Assembly: GCA_026182355.1 (NCBI GenBank)
Contig: JAPFBL010000239.1
Span: 62,001-126,000 of the forward strand
Direction: 5' to 3'
Length of the DNA: 64,000 nt
Source: Hermatobates lingyangjiaoensis
Lineage: Eukaryota; Arthropoda; Insecta; Hemiptera; Hermatobatidae
Shown: positions 33,961 to 44,394 of the stretch, piece by piece
Numbering within the stretch: the stretch's first letter is position 1
Layout of the letters: the number at the start of each line of letters is the position of its first letter
Translations under genes and position numbers: made by a program
Notes under the pieces: model-generated
What the model saw: only the letters and a program-made list of their open reading frames with translations
Databases searched by the model: none
What the model was told of the DNA's origin: nothing

Positions 33961-33994
<34 letters not shown>
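33961..33994. repeat. (TA)n microsatellite
   Basis: About 16 TA dinucleotides. Confidence 0.9.
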
Positions 33995-34000
<6 letters not shown>

Positions 34001-34299
34001 GTTAAAACTATAGAACACAAAAAAGAGTACTAACACTCACGACTTTATATATATATTGTTTTCATGCAGTTTAAATGAGTTTTTTTTTTTGAGTATGAAG
34101 GCATGATATGGAAAGTTCGTTAAACTGTCACTAGGAGGTTCACTACAGGCTGATTTGAAAACAACGGTTATGTAGTTTTTTCCTTGCAATTACAAAATAC
34201 CAAGGTAATTATTTATATTAAATAAATAAATATATTAAGTATACGTAATATATTATATATATATAATTCCATCGGCCAGTGGACGCATTTACGTCTCCG

Positions 34300-34447
34300 T
34301 TCCTTCATTCTTTCTCCTTTTATTTTCTTTCTTTCTACTCTCCTGAAGACGGCAAGACGCCGAAATTATCGAGATTCGTGAGTGTTCGTCCTTTTTCTTG
34401 TGTTCTCTAGCTGTAACTTTAATTATATATATATATATATATATATT
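34300..34447 (+). mobile_element. PLE-like terminal repeat, family 4, ending in (TA)n
   Basis: CTGAAGA at 34343-34349 is followed by C, a 3-bp hairpin GGC-AAGAC-GCC, and GAAA at 34362-34365. The sequence then runs TTATCGAGATTCG, CTTTTTCTTGTGTTCTCTAG and TGTAACTTTAATTA into a TA tract at 34425-34446. The fragment at 9825 shares the part after the box. Confidence 0.65.
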
Positions 34448-34835
34448 TCATCATTTAAAAATTGATTTTTATGTATTTAAAAATCATTTGATTTAATGTA
34501 GAAGTCTCTACAAATATAGACAAAACGTCGGCTTAAAGGTGCTATACCAAACTTCGATAAAAAAGAAAAATAGTGTTTAATATATGTGGTCGAGATGCGA
34601 AAACGTTTAAATATATTTTCTTTTTAAATCTACTTTGTGGGAAGAAATTTATTCGAAAAGTACGAACAAATTGCATATCGTTGTTACCAGGAAAAAAATA
34701 TATTTTAAAAAAATCATGACTGTATGTATTGAAGACTGGTGATCTAATTCTGGCGCATGACTCTATATTTTCTTATGCCGGAGATGGAAATCCTGCTCCA
34801 CAATGCTTGTCAACGGACTCTACCACTCATCCGCC
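34448..34835. other. No certain feature
   Basis: AT-rich sequence. TATAGACAAAACGTCGGCTT near 34517 faintly recalls the after-box part of the fold-back families. Confidence 0.4.
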
Positions 34836-34837
34836 AT

Positions 34838-35095
34838 TTTTTTTTTTTTTAATTGTTTAACCGATCCCCTAGCGAGTGATGACGTCAGCCGTCTTCTACA
34901 GATTCTATATTGGGAGTCCTAAATTTTGCCTAACTCAAGAGGATTTCTAGTAGGGATCTATACCAAATACCTGACATCGTACAGGTCCAGAAGTGACGTC
35001 TTAACGTCCTCTCCGAGGGACAACGTACTCAGATTTATTCACCTCCCGCGTGAACATATCAAGGGCCAGGTCGGTATCAAACCCCGGACTACCAT
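34838..35095 (-). mobile_element. tRNA-derived SINE, tail type 1, 5-prime truncated
   Basis: The minus-strand element lacks most of the tRNA-like head; the B box is degraded (GGGTTTGATACC). The body and the type 1 tail (CTGACGTCATCACTCGCTAG, GGGATCGG) with a terminal poly-A are present. No clear target duplication was found. Confidence 0.85.
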
Positions 35096-35194
35096 CCACC
35101 CTTATAAGTACTTTATAATATTCATAAAAGAATATTATAAGTATAAATTAAGAACCTGAAGGAAGATATTAAATACGCGATATAAATATAAATT

Positions 35195-35365
35195 CTGCTT
35201 ACAGAACTGTGTTGCTTCCTTTCCCAAGTAAATATTTCACAATTCATTAGAAGTAGGGTGGCGAGGTCATTGACCAGAGAATAGACCACCCTTACACCCC
35301 TTTGTGGCAGCCCTAAAAACAGCAACTCCTACGTTGATTCCACATCGGGAGGCCTAATACCCACC
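35195..35365 (-). repeat. Dispersed repeat family E, copy 2
   Basis: The reverse complement of this segment matches 12555-12727, including CCGATGTGGAATCAACG, AATGACCTCGCCACCCTAC and GGGAAAGGAAGCAACACAG. The class is unknown. Confidence 0.65.
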
Positions 35366-35487
35366 ACAAGTAAATTGATAATATTATTAACGATTATTTG
35401 GATTCAGACAATAACTCGAACAGTGACCAATATTCTTTTACCACCACTAATATCATTTTTTACCAAACACAAAATGTACGGTCAGGA

Positions 35488-35628
35488 CGAGATACGGACT
35501 CTCCGAGGGACGGCGTGCTCAGATTTATTCACCTCCCGCAAGAATAAATCAAGGGCCAGAGTGGGTATTGAACCCTGGATCCGGCTGTTCATAGGCGAGC
35601 ATCTTGTCACTGTGTTAACCTGGCCCTC
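35488..35628 (-). mobile_element. tRNA-derived SINE, head and proximal body only
   Basis: The minus-strand head (GGCCAGGTTAACACAGTGAC) and the B box (GGGTTCAATACCC) are followed by the body up to the CGTCCCTCGGAGAG block, where the element stops. It is 3-prime truncated, which is unusual for a SINE and suggests later deletion. Confidence 0.8.
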
Positions 35629-35887
35629 AAATAATTGCTATGCTGGTTTTCAAAAGAAGTTAATTTCTAATAAGCAGTAACTATAACGACTCGAGATTTA
35701 AATAAAATAAAAGAAAGATAGGAAATACATAAAAATAATAAGCAAATAGAACGGTGGAATTTAATGGCTGGTCTTCTTAGTACCATAGTGCTTCTTACAA
35801 TAATCTAACATAAATGACATTGACATCACTCAATACTCATGTTATGGCAATCGTAAATAAGAAATGCCCTTTGTAGAGTGTTTAAAT

Positions 35888-36299
35888 CAGCGTTTTCCAA
35901 ACTGCGTGGCGCGGACTAGTCTAAAGGGAGCCGTAAAAATTAGTCACAGTGTACATTTTTCCAAATTACTGCTTAAGTTTTCTAAGAAAAAAAATGATTT
36001 TCTGCCTTGGCTACAATGAAATCCAAATATCGAGCTCGTATAGTTGTTGAAAAAGAGCTACGAGTAGCTATATCGTCGCAAACACCAAGATGTGATAAAC
36101 TTTGTGCTAATAGACTATCACATCCATCTCATTAAAAACAATAATAAAATATCGTTTTCCATTAGTTTGTATGAATAAATTTTATAAGAGTAAAAATGTT
36201 TGTGTTTTTATTTGATGAAATCTTCAGGGGGGGGGGGGGGCGCCAAATGATTAAATATGTTTAAGGGAGGCGTAGTAACATCAAGTTTGGAAACCACTA
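35888..36299 (+). mobile_element. hAT-type DNA transposon relic with transposase C-terminus
   Basis: The ends are CAGCGTTTTCCAAACTG on the left and AAGTTTGGAAACCACTA on the right, imperfect inverted repeats of the CAGTGGTTTCCAAACTxG type. The flanking 8-mers GTTTAAAT (35880-35887) and GTTTAGAG (36300-36307) agree at 6 of 8 positions, as expected for an old hAT target duplication. Inside, the frame 36016-36135 encodes the last 39 residues of a hAT transposase. A 14-G run lies near 36227. Confidence 0.8.
36016..36135 (+). pseudogene. hAT transposase C-terminal fragment
   Basis: The 39-residue frame reads MKSKYRARIVVEKELRVAIS and SQTPRCDKLCANRLSHPSH, then stops. The pattern KYRxRxxVExxLRxxLSxxxPRxxxLCxxxxxHPSH is the C-terminal end of hAT transposases of the ZBED5/FAM200-like group, in the dimerisation region. 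Everything upstream of it has been deleted. It lies about 165 bp from the right terminal repeat, where the transposase end would be in a full element. Confidence 0.8.
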
Positions 36300-36307
36300 G
36301 TTTAGAG

Positions 36308-37184
36308 GAACTGCAAAAATCAGTACAACTTTGGGACACATTTTGGATAACTGAAGGTTGGTGACTTTTAGGTTTACAAACACTAGTTTGTCTTGGCTAT
36401 ATTTTACTTTCATTTGCTCACGAGTATCATTCAAAATTAATTCAATTTTTAATGAAATCCATGTTTATTCTATGAGCGTTTCCTTCCAAAAGTATGTAAT
36501 AATTTATTAAGTCAACAAACATTGCTTTAACTAACCAACTTTGCAATAAAAACAAAAAACGACGTGTAATTCTCAATTGGAAACTTAATTAGTTTCATGC
36601 TGCCAGAAAAGATGGTAATTTCGTTTCGGTTTCCAAATGAATTATTCAGTAGTTTTTCTTTTTTCTTAGAAGTCAGCACAGGATCAATACCTGTCACGAT
36701 GTTTGTTAAACTCAAAATAATTCTTTCATTAAAAAAAAGATGTTACCTCTATTGAAGTTATTAAAACATTTATAAAGAGAAAAATGTCAATTAAACGTTT
36801 AAACTGTAAAGAAAAAAAAACCATTTAAAAATAATTTGTTTTATAAGTGTTTATTTTAATTTAGAAAATGGATCTTTTAATCAAGAAAAAGAAACAAATT
36901 AATGCACTGTTACTAAAGAAACGTCTTCAAGCAGAGAAGAATCCTAACGGAGTTGTCTTATTGACGGACGTTGGAGAACACTAATCGATGCAAATATACC
37001 AGCAAAATGTGAACAGGACTTTTTTCAACCCTGCGGTAAGTCAAGACGATCAATCATTTGAATTTATTATTCAAATGTTATAGAAATAACCGTACTTAAG
37101 ATAAGGTAACGTCATATTAATTTATTACTGTTTTACAAATATTATTAGAACTAGATAAAATGAAGAAACTAGAAACTAAAATGG
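36308..37184. other. No certain feature; one exon-like block
   Basis: A pyrimidine-rich tract ending TTTTAATTTAG at 36865 is followed by ATGGATCTTTTAATC (39 residues ending LLTDVGEH, then stop) and a GTAAGT donor-like site near 37034. There is no similarity and the frame closes before the donor, so this is listed only as a curiosity. Confidence 0.3.
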
Positions 37185-37325
37185 ATAAACAAAGAAAAGT
37201 TTCCACACAAATGAAGTTTTATTCAAGAACAACGCGTTTCGAACACTTTTGTTCATCATCAGGAAGACACCAAAGGATGTGGTGCTGAAGAGTTGGTCCA
37301 GTGAAAACCAAAGGCTCGGTGAACT
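37185..37325 (-). mobile_element. PLE-like terminal repeat, family 2, copy 2
   Basis: On the minus strand CTGATGA, T, GAACAAAAGTGTTC and GAAA are followed by CGCGTTGTTCTTGAATAAAA. One base is lost from the stem compared with the copy at 27395. Flanking sequence, including TCCACACAAATGAAGTTTT and GACACCAAAGGATG, matches that copy. Confidence 0.65.
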
Positions 37326-38629
37326 TTTGTTAATAACAAAAAAAAGGTAAGGTAATTTTAAATATTAAGATAGAATTATAGATAACCTACGAGAGCCGCA
37401 CGAAAATACATGGTGGGCCGCAGGTTGCCCATGACTGTTCTAAGGCATGTCACCAAAAGATTCTTTAGTAGCTAAGAAGAAGGGTCACATTGATTGCTAA
37501 GAAAACTTAAGATTTCTATTTTGAATGCTTCCTATACAAAGCTTTTAAACTAACTCTGTTGCTTACCCTTTTGATGTGCATGTTGTCCGTCATGAAGATT
37601 CTTTTTTTACCAAAAACTTCTAGTGACAACAGTATCGTATACCAAACTTTCCTATAATATTTTCATTTTTACTCAAAAAACAAACAAATTCTTTTATTGA
37701 AAAATTCTAAATGTTCTATTGTTAACGCTAATACCAATTTTAATAACAACAATATCTTAACTCTCTGGAGTTAGTGGTTTAGAAGGAAAATGTTATCTAA
37801 AATCATATCATAAAGTGGCAATAAAGTGGATTTTTAACGAGGCAGTAAAAGCGAAAAATTATATAGAGATCATCCACCCTATAATGGCGATTTATGAGGA
37901 TAATATCTATTAAACCTTTGAAACGGTGCGCTTTGGAGGATGAATCAAACTTTTGTATACACACCCACCCACTGGTACACATATGCGCGCAAGCAGGGAC
38001 ACACACACGCGCGGCACAAACTCATACTCACGCACAGGTAACTAACAGGTAAAAAACTTAAACGAAAAGAAATTAGGACCTCCAAACATGTAAATCCATT
38101 AAAAACTTGAAATACATTTTATTCATTATTATTATATAGTTGTGATTATAATCATATATTTTAAAAATGTACGGATTAAAAATTAGTATTTCATTCTTGA
38201 AAGCATAGATTTAAGTAGATTGAAAGCAAAAAACACTGATTCCTGTAGAGTGAACTCGTGGACGCCGCTTAATGTGATCACGGATAATGTTGTCAATCAT
38301 TTAATATTATCAGAATTCCCGATCCCCGCCTCAAAATACAATATGCATTACAAATATATCGTTTATTGTGATCAGAACATCGGTTCTTGTTTTCAATTTT
38401 TTTTCCAAACATGGGAACTTTTTTCATTGAGTTCAGTTTCAGCTTAAATTCCCAGCGAGAAGTTGTTCTAAGAATCCTGATTTTATCTGTTGCAAAGCAA
38501 AATATAAGATTTCCTTATTTCAATGCTTGCCTTCAGGTTTTTACTTTTTTTAACTGCCGCGTAAATCCACTCAGCTTCAGTTAATACTATCAGACTACGC
38601 ATAGAACAAAAGCTCTGTGACAGGGACTT
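37326..38629. other. Unannotated, with a repeat D-like fragment
   Basis: A CA-rich stretch at 37965-38035 followed by GGACCTCCAAACATGTAAAT resembles the end of segment D at 22400-22500. The remainder has no recognisable feature. Confidence 0.4.
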
Positions 38630-38632
38630 ATT

Positions 38633-38839
38633 TTGCTTTCATTGATTTTCAATCAACCCTTCAAGATGAAGAAATTCCAACAAATAAGGAAATGCGGGGA
38701 AGCTCATCGTTCGTTACGACTTGGAGTGCAAAATAGATCTTCTGAATTAGAGCGTTATTATGAGTACAAGTCCTATATAAATGATTTGCTGAGACAAGAC
38801 GTGAAACAGGCAAAACTGAACGATCACTTAAATAAATAA
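38633..38839 (+). CDS. Unrecognised small ORF, 68 codons
   Basis: The frame reads a basic, charged sequence with SSELERYYEYKSYINDLLRQ near its end and stops 117 bp before the helicase relic, which lies on the opposite strand. It has no stop for 68 codons in AT-rich DNA and a composition plausible for protein, but I do not recognise it and see no promoter or splice signal. It may be a fragment of a mobile element. Confidence 0.2.
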   Translation: MLSLIFNQPFKMKKFQQIRKCGEAHRSLRLGVQNRSSELERYYEYKSYINDLLRQDVKQAKLNDHLNK

Positions 38840-38955
38840 TTTATTGTATTGTTTATGGTTTAAATAGTATAACCATAAGTTATAGTTGTACTATTTACTA
38901 GACTACCCGTGTCCAATTGAGTCATCTTTCATCTTCATTTTTAATGGAATCATGT

Positions 38956-39334
38956 TCACGTAAATGTATATAAACTATAAATGACCCTACTGAGAGCAAC
39001 ATGTGATAGGCCATGTTGAAATACTGCCTTACCTAAATGAACTAGACCTTTCTGTAGAGTCTCTCCTTGAGATTTATAAATAGTCATGGCAAATGCTAAC
39101 TGAATTAGAAATCGAATCCTTAAAAAAGAAATGTTGCCCTTTTTCTTTAGATAAAACAAATTTCAATCATGGAATTAAAACTATTCCCAGTTGAAACCGT
39201 TATGCGATAATTTTACAAACAATGTCTTCATCGTAAAGCTCCTCAGTTATTAGTCTTCTTTCATTATATAAGCGCGGTGGATCAGCATTTCTCATACACA
39301 TGACAGGAGCTCCTTTTTTGAATTTATGCTAATG
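38956..39334 (-). pseudogene. Helitron/Pif1-type helicase C-terminal remnant
   Basis: Two minus-strand segments in different frames are collinear with the end of Pif1-family helicases. The first (39334-39200) reads FKKGAPVMCMRNADPPRLYN followed by ERRLITEELYDEDIV, matching the GxPVMLLRNxDPPxLCNGTRL region. The second (39159-38956) reads LIQLAFAMTIYKSQGETLQK and then FQHGLSHVALSRV, which are the LAFAMTINKSQGQTL and GxLYVALSRV motifs (V and VI). A frameshift and stops separate them. Helitron Rep/Hel proteins are the likeliest source in a TE-rich region, though a host PIF1 pseudogene is possible. No Helitron ends were identified. Confidence 0.82.
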
Positions 39335-39715
39335 TCTTGGAAGTGAAGTGCAAAAAGTCTCTTGGCATAAAAAATAGCGCCAAGAATTAAAATAAAATAA
39401 GAACAATAAAAAAAAACATCGTTTAACAACAATAAGATTCCTAAAATGGGACTGAGATCTTTCCTAAATTAAAAACTGGTTAGGTTTATTTTATAATACA
39501 TAGATTTTACATCTGGAGTCAGTAATGTTACCTGACTTATGTTAAAAGAATTAATTTTTTATTTTTCTTTATTTTTAATGCCGCTATTTGTAAAGTAATA
39601 TATTACTTACTGTTTTTTTTAATACTTATTTGAATGATCCAGCATAAACTGAAATTAACAGGTACTCCAAGTTTCACCTGTGCGCAACATCCAAGGCTTC
39701 ATCTTTAGTTGACTT
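39335..39715. other. No feature recognised
   Basis: AT-rich unique-looking sequence. Confidence 0.5.
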
Positions 39716-39900
39716 ATACACACAAAACATCATTTATATCAGGTTTTGGAAGTGCATTGTAAGAAAACCCCCATAGACCACAGAGCGTAGGTCCACTGTA
39801 CTTGCAATGCAAAGGTCGTGGGTTCTATCCCAACATAATTACGTATATTTTACTATACATGGCCGCATAAAACTCAGCCATCAGAGTTTTATAAGTATAC
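39716..39900 (+). mobile_element. Second tRNA-derived SINE-like family, copy 1
   Basis: ACATCATTTATATCAGGTTT, TGGAAGTGCATTGTAAG, a GAGCGTAGGTCCACTG block, AAAGGTCGTGGGTTCTATCC (B box) and ACGTATATTTTACTATACAT run in the same order as in the copy at 49138-49370. The B box lies about 40 bp downstream of an A-box-like GAGCGTAGGT. Sequence and spacing differ completely from the main SINE family. Confidence 0.6.
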
Positions 39901-39904
39901 AGAT

Positions 39905-40315
39905 TACTAGTTCATTTATTTGAGTTTTTTACTACACCATTAGCTTAAGTTAGTCTCATGAACGGTAAAATGTCAATTCCTACTTTATCGGTTAATGTTA
40001 TCAATCGCTTATTGTTATCACTTTTGGTGTTTACAAAAGTGATTACATTAAGTTGTGTCCACTGTATCTGTTAACTATTCAACAGTGGCTAGCTATGTGA
40101 AATATCACCGGTACAAAAATCATTCATTTACGAGGACAATATGGCTTGGCATTATTGAAAAAGTTTAGCAGATACTTGTGAGAAATGAAATCTTCCTGGC
40201 TTAATTTAGAACGAGAATACCGAAAACTAGGAAACAAGATGGAACAAAGAAAAAAAATGCAACATTTTAAACAAAACGGGACAAAATCAGTGAACAAGTT
40301 GACTGTTGTAATCAA
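39905..40315. other. No feature recognised
   Basis: AT-rich unique-looking sequence. Confidence 0.5.
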
Positions 40316-40317
40316 CT

Positions 40318-40480
40318 AGGTGGGGGGGGAGAGGGAGAGAGAGAGGGGGGGGAGAGGGGGGGGAGGAGAGAGAGGAGAGGGGAGAGGAGAGAGAGAGGGG
40401 GGGGGGAGAGGGGGGGGAGAGAGAGGAGAGAGGGAGAGGGAGAGAGAGAGAGAGTGAGGAGAGAGAGAGAGAGAGAGAGC
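40318..40480. repeat. Purine-only (G/GA)n low-complexity tract
   Basis: About 160 bases of almost pure G and A with runs of GGGGGG and GAGAGA. The minus-strand frame reads as Ser/Pro/Leu repeats and is not a gene. Confidence 0.95.
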
Positions 40481-40784
40481 AAGAGCAAGAATATGTTTTT
40501 CCACCGGCGTCGTTTCCATTTTCCGAAAAAATGTTAACAAATGTTTTGAGCTAAAAAAAAACTTCGAGAATAGAATTCGACTAAATAATATTTCAACAGT
40601 TTCTTTTATCTATTTTTTTTTATTTTAACATAAGTAAAGTACATAATATTGTTTTATTTCTGAACTCAAGCTCATTTTCAGTTGATTATTAGAGGACTTA
40701 GAATGAAATATACATCTTGTGTTGCTTTAAAAAAAAGCATAGTAACTTTGACAGTGGAGTTTAGGTAACTGATTATACACCTAA

Positions 40785-40893
40785 TGAGATCAGTCCCACT
40801 CGAGTGTAGCCTGTCTGTGGTATGACACGAGGGAAATTGGATTAAGGCCGCCCTCGACCCACCGCAGTCCAGACAACCTAACCAAACCTAATC
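40785..40893 (+). mobile_element. LINE/SINE tail-like fragment
   Basis: TGTGGTATGACACGAGGG, a GGCCGCC block, CCCACCGCAGTCCAGACAAC and CTAACCAAACCTAA follow the order of the LINE tail (GTGGTATCACAAGGGGCC ... GGCCACT-CAACCTAACC) but with low identity. It may be the 3-prime end of a related LINE subfamily. Confidence 0.45.
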
Positions 40894-41704
40894 ATTTTCC
40901 ACCAGCATATACGAATAAAAATGTTTTTATTTTCTTTTTTTTGTAATTTATTTTACATAGTCACAACAACGTAAATGTAACATTACCAGTGCAAATGATA
41001 AAAGAAATATATACACTTGCACATGAAGGCAGGCAGGAGGGAAGATTTAACATTTTTTTTGAGTATAGTTTTTTGAATAGAATTGTATTCAACTCTTAAA
41101 ATTATTTGAAATTTGTGATAAACTGTAAACTTTATCCTGTAAAGTCAAGGTTAAACTTTTAGGTTGATCGACTGAAATGAAATGAAGATCTGGAGAAGAT
41201 AGCTGAAGACCTCGGTTCATGTAGAAAGAGGTACAAGTGGATGAAATAGGTTGAAGACAGATGAGGCTTTTAGGACTGCCTTGCTTTTGGAATAACAAAT
41301 GGATGGATGGCACTGAGCTGTGCTTGGGGGCCAGTGACTAGGGGGATTGCCTAAGGGAAGAGACGTTAGGACACCCCAAGCAGAGGTCTAAAATAAACCT
41401 TTACAGGGGAGTAGCTGGACTAGCGCCAGCACGACCCTGCTGCTTTCTCAGGACTCTACGAGCAAAGTCGTCGACAGATTAGCTTCGTCTTTCTCAAGGA
41501 CTTACATGTGCACTGAGTGTCGGCCACTTTATCTACGGCAGTATTATACTACACACCATGCATCCTGTACCTTCATCTCTATGCCACCGTCATGGCGTGT
41601 ATCGAAAAGAACGTAACCTGTTTGCTTCCAATTGTTAAAACTCTCCATTTTAGTAACAGAGGATGGACACTTGGAGTCTGGGGCTCCATTCAAAGGTCAC
41701 AGCA
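40894..41704. other. No feature recognised
   Basis: Somewhat GC-richer between 41210 and 41700. Short frames there show no motif. Confidence 0.45.
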
Positions 41705-42104
41705 CACAACCACTAGTGCACTGAACCCATGACAATAGCAATATTTAACAAAACACTTTAAGTTCCACAACACACAACCACTTGTGCACTGAACCCATGA
41801 CAATAGCAATATTTAACAAAACACTTTAAGTTCCACAACACACAACCACTTGTGCACTGAACCCATGACAATAACAATATTTAACAAAACACTTTAAGTT
41901 CCACAACACACAACCACTTGTGCACTGAACCCATGACAATAGCAATGTTTAACAAATCACTTTAAGTTCCAAAACACAACCACTTGTGCACTGAACCCAT
42001 GACAATAACAATATTTAACAAAACACTTTAAGTTCCACAACACACAACCACTTGTGCACTGAACCCATGACAATAACAATGTTTAACAAAATACTTTAAG
42101 TTCC
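41705..42104. repeat. 68-bp tandem repeat, 6 copies
   Basis: CTGAACCCATGACAATA recurs at 41721, 41789, 41857, 41925, 41991 and 42059. The period is 68 with one 66-bp unit. Units are over 95 percent alike. Confidence 0.95.
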
Positions 42105-42150
42105 ATCTGACCTTAACTTATCATTTAGATTAAATTATAATTATTTTATT

Positions 42151-42565
42151 GTAGGGTAAAAAAGTTAACGAAATAGTCTACACACATAGAAATTTAATAA
42201 TACAAACAATGTGTTTCGAATACATAGTGTTCTTCTTCAAGCATTCACTAAAAAATAAAATGCCATCAGGGAGTTATCTATAATGCAAAGTAAATAGCAC
42301 AACATGAAATAAGGAAAGATAGATGTATGCACATACCCAAAGATGAGTGTCTGTGGTACAACTGACCAGAAATACGATGGAAGTAGGTGGGGGTATCTTT
42401 TAATGTAGGTAGGTAGGTCATTTTATTTTTTAGTTAATGCCTGAAGAAGAACACTACTTGTTCGAAATACGTTGTTTATATTATTAAATTACTATATGTG
42501 GAGACTATTTCATTAACTTTTTTACCCTATAGTAACTAATCGCACTACCTTAGAAACTGGAGTGA
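42151..42565. mobile_element. Fold-back repeat family A, copy with long spacer
   Basis: TGTAGGGTAAAAAAGTTAAC at the left pairs with GTTAACTTTTTTACCCTAT-like sequence at 42512-42531. The right arm has CTGAAGA, A, GAACAC-TACTT-GTTC, GAAA and TACGTTGTTTATA from 42441. About 170 bp of spacer, with a (GTAG)n run near 42404, separates the arms. The common outer flank with TAATCGCACTACCTTAGAA extends to 42557. Confidence 0.75.
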
Positions 42566-42870
42566 GATGGTATGTAATGCTCGGAATTAATCCGGTTTTG
42601 TGCCTCACCGACAATTAAAACGGGTGACACATAACAAATGAGCCATATAAGTGTTTTTAGAGATATCCCCCTGTAAGTTAGAAGTTGAAAAAAAAAGCAT
42701 AACCATCTTAATTATTCCAATAAATGTACGAGTATAAACTACGCTAATTTCACATGTAGTACGAGTTCAATTATACTAATCAAACATAGGCTATTACTGT
42801 TTATGGAAATTAGTAATTTACTTTCACAACAAGGAAGTAACATTACAGAAGATATACTATAGCAAAGTAG

Positions 42871-43345
42871 AGGTAGGTTAGGTTACAGTGGCCGTCCCGA
42901 GAGACAGCACACATAGGCCGCAAACCGGCCTCTTGTGATACCACAAAGAAGAATTGGGGCTTTTCTCCCCCATCCCTGGTCCACTCGAACCATCTTGAGA
43001 GAACAATAAATTTAGACAGATCCCTGATACCAGTTGATGCTAAGTTCTCAAGATTGTCAAAGAAGTACTCTCCTAATGCTTCTTTCCTTCTTTGAGACAA
43101 ACCAGGGTATTCTCAGAGAAAGTGAGGAACTGTCTCTTCCTTTTCCTCGTTCTGGCATGCCCTGCAAAAATCCCTCGCCTCCATTCCTAACCTGATGACG
43201 TGTGTTTGCCTACTAGCCAGTGCCCCGTGGAAACAACGATCACATTGGCTACCATTCTTCTATTCATAGAGAGAAGATCCTTAGTCCTTCTGGAGTTACA
43301 GAAAGGCCACAACTGCTTTGAAATAAGACACGTGTCCTCTGCGGA
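42871..43345 (-). mobile_element. LINE 3-prime end: ORF2 C-terminus and tail, copy 2
   Basis: The minus strand reads STGHWLVGKHT, then after a frameshift THVIRLGMEARDFCRACQNE, EEKEETVPHFL-stop and YPGLSQRRKEALGEYF. It continues with a C-terminal stretch that includes IRDLSKFIVLSRWFEWT. The CRAC...HFL motif and its order match copy 1. Upstream, RRTKDLLSMNRR corresponds to the end of the RNase H-like region. The untranslated tail with TGTGGTATCACAAGAGGCC ends in AACCTAACCTACCT. One frameshift and one stop mark it as dead. Confidence 0.85.
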
Positions 43346-44394
43346 ACATCTTTGATACGGTGTTATATTATTAAAACGTAGGGGTAAGTATATATTTTGT
43401 TTTTAGACGTTTATTTTTTACACTTTATACCATTATGCTGTTGAAAAAGAATACAAAATCCGTTTTATACCTAACAACATCGTTCATTACACAAAATTCG
43501 ATGTTAGTTTTCTTAAAAAATAATTGTTTATGTTATTATGCATATATCGAAAGGTTTCACTTTTCACAGCAGGGCCAGTCATGTGAATATCGTCACATTT
43601 AAAGAAGGCATTACAGCGCACTTCAATTTGTATTTGAATCATTTACAACTTCATGGTTTCAATTAATTCAATTACATACTAATTTTCTATTTGACAAGTT
43701 TTACCAACTTTGTCATTACAGCAGCAATATAACTAACAAGTAATGGGACTCTGTAACTGCTAATTACAACGCACACAAAGTGAAATACTAGGTCAAAGGT
43801 CGGTGTTCATGAGATAGTAAATTAGAAGGCTAATACACAAGAGAATATATGCATAGCACCAATTGAAATACTTCATACACGGTAACAGTAAAGAACTTAT
43901 TATTTTCTTAATTAAAACCCAGCTTAATTGGAAATCATGTCATTTTCCTGAAACCAAGTATCAAGTTTAATGAATCCACTAATGAATTTAATAAAACTTA
44001 ATGAAGTGTAACCCAAATAATTTCAATTTATAGTGATAATAAAGTTATGTCTTTTGAATAATCTACGTCATTCTTATTAAAAAAGATTAAAAAAAGCGTC
44101 AGGTTGAGAAAAGGTTAATGCGGCTCAAGAAGGCTTGATATAATACCTCTTGATCCGTCAGCCTGCGGTTGGTAACGTAAGATGCCAGAATTTTAATACC
44201 ATCGTTATTTTTAAATAATAGGGCGTAATCATTGGCAGACTCTGCATCTTACCCACAGACTTTCCCCTTTATACTTAATTTTTTTCGACTTTCCACCCTT
44301 ATCTCGTTCCAGTAATATTTATTTAGCAATACAATATACCCCTTGAGCTGCCTATTTTATAATTTCTGCTTTATTCTATTACATTTTATTCTGG
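43346..44394. other. No feature recognised
   Basis: About 1 kb of AT-rich unique-looking sequence. Confidence 0.5.

Noticed and set aside
40316..40540. Ser/Pro/Leu-rich minus-strand ORF
   Set aside because: It is a translation of the G/GA low-complexity tract.
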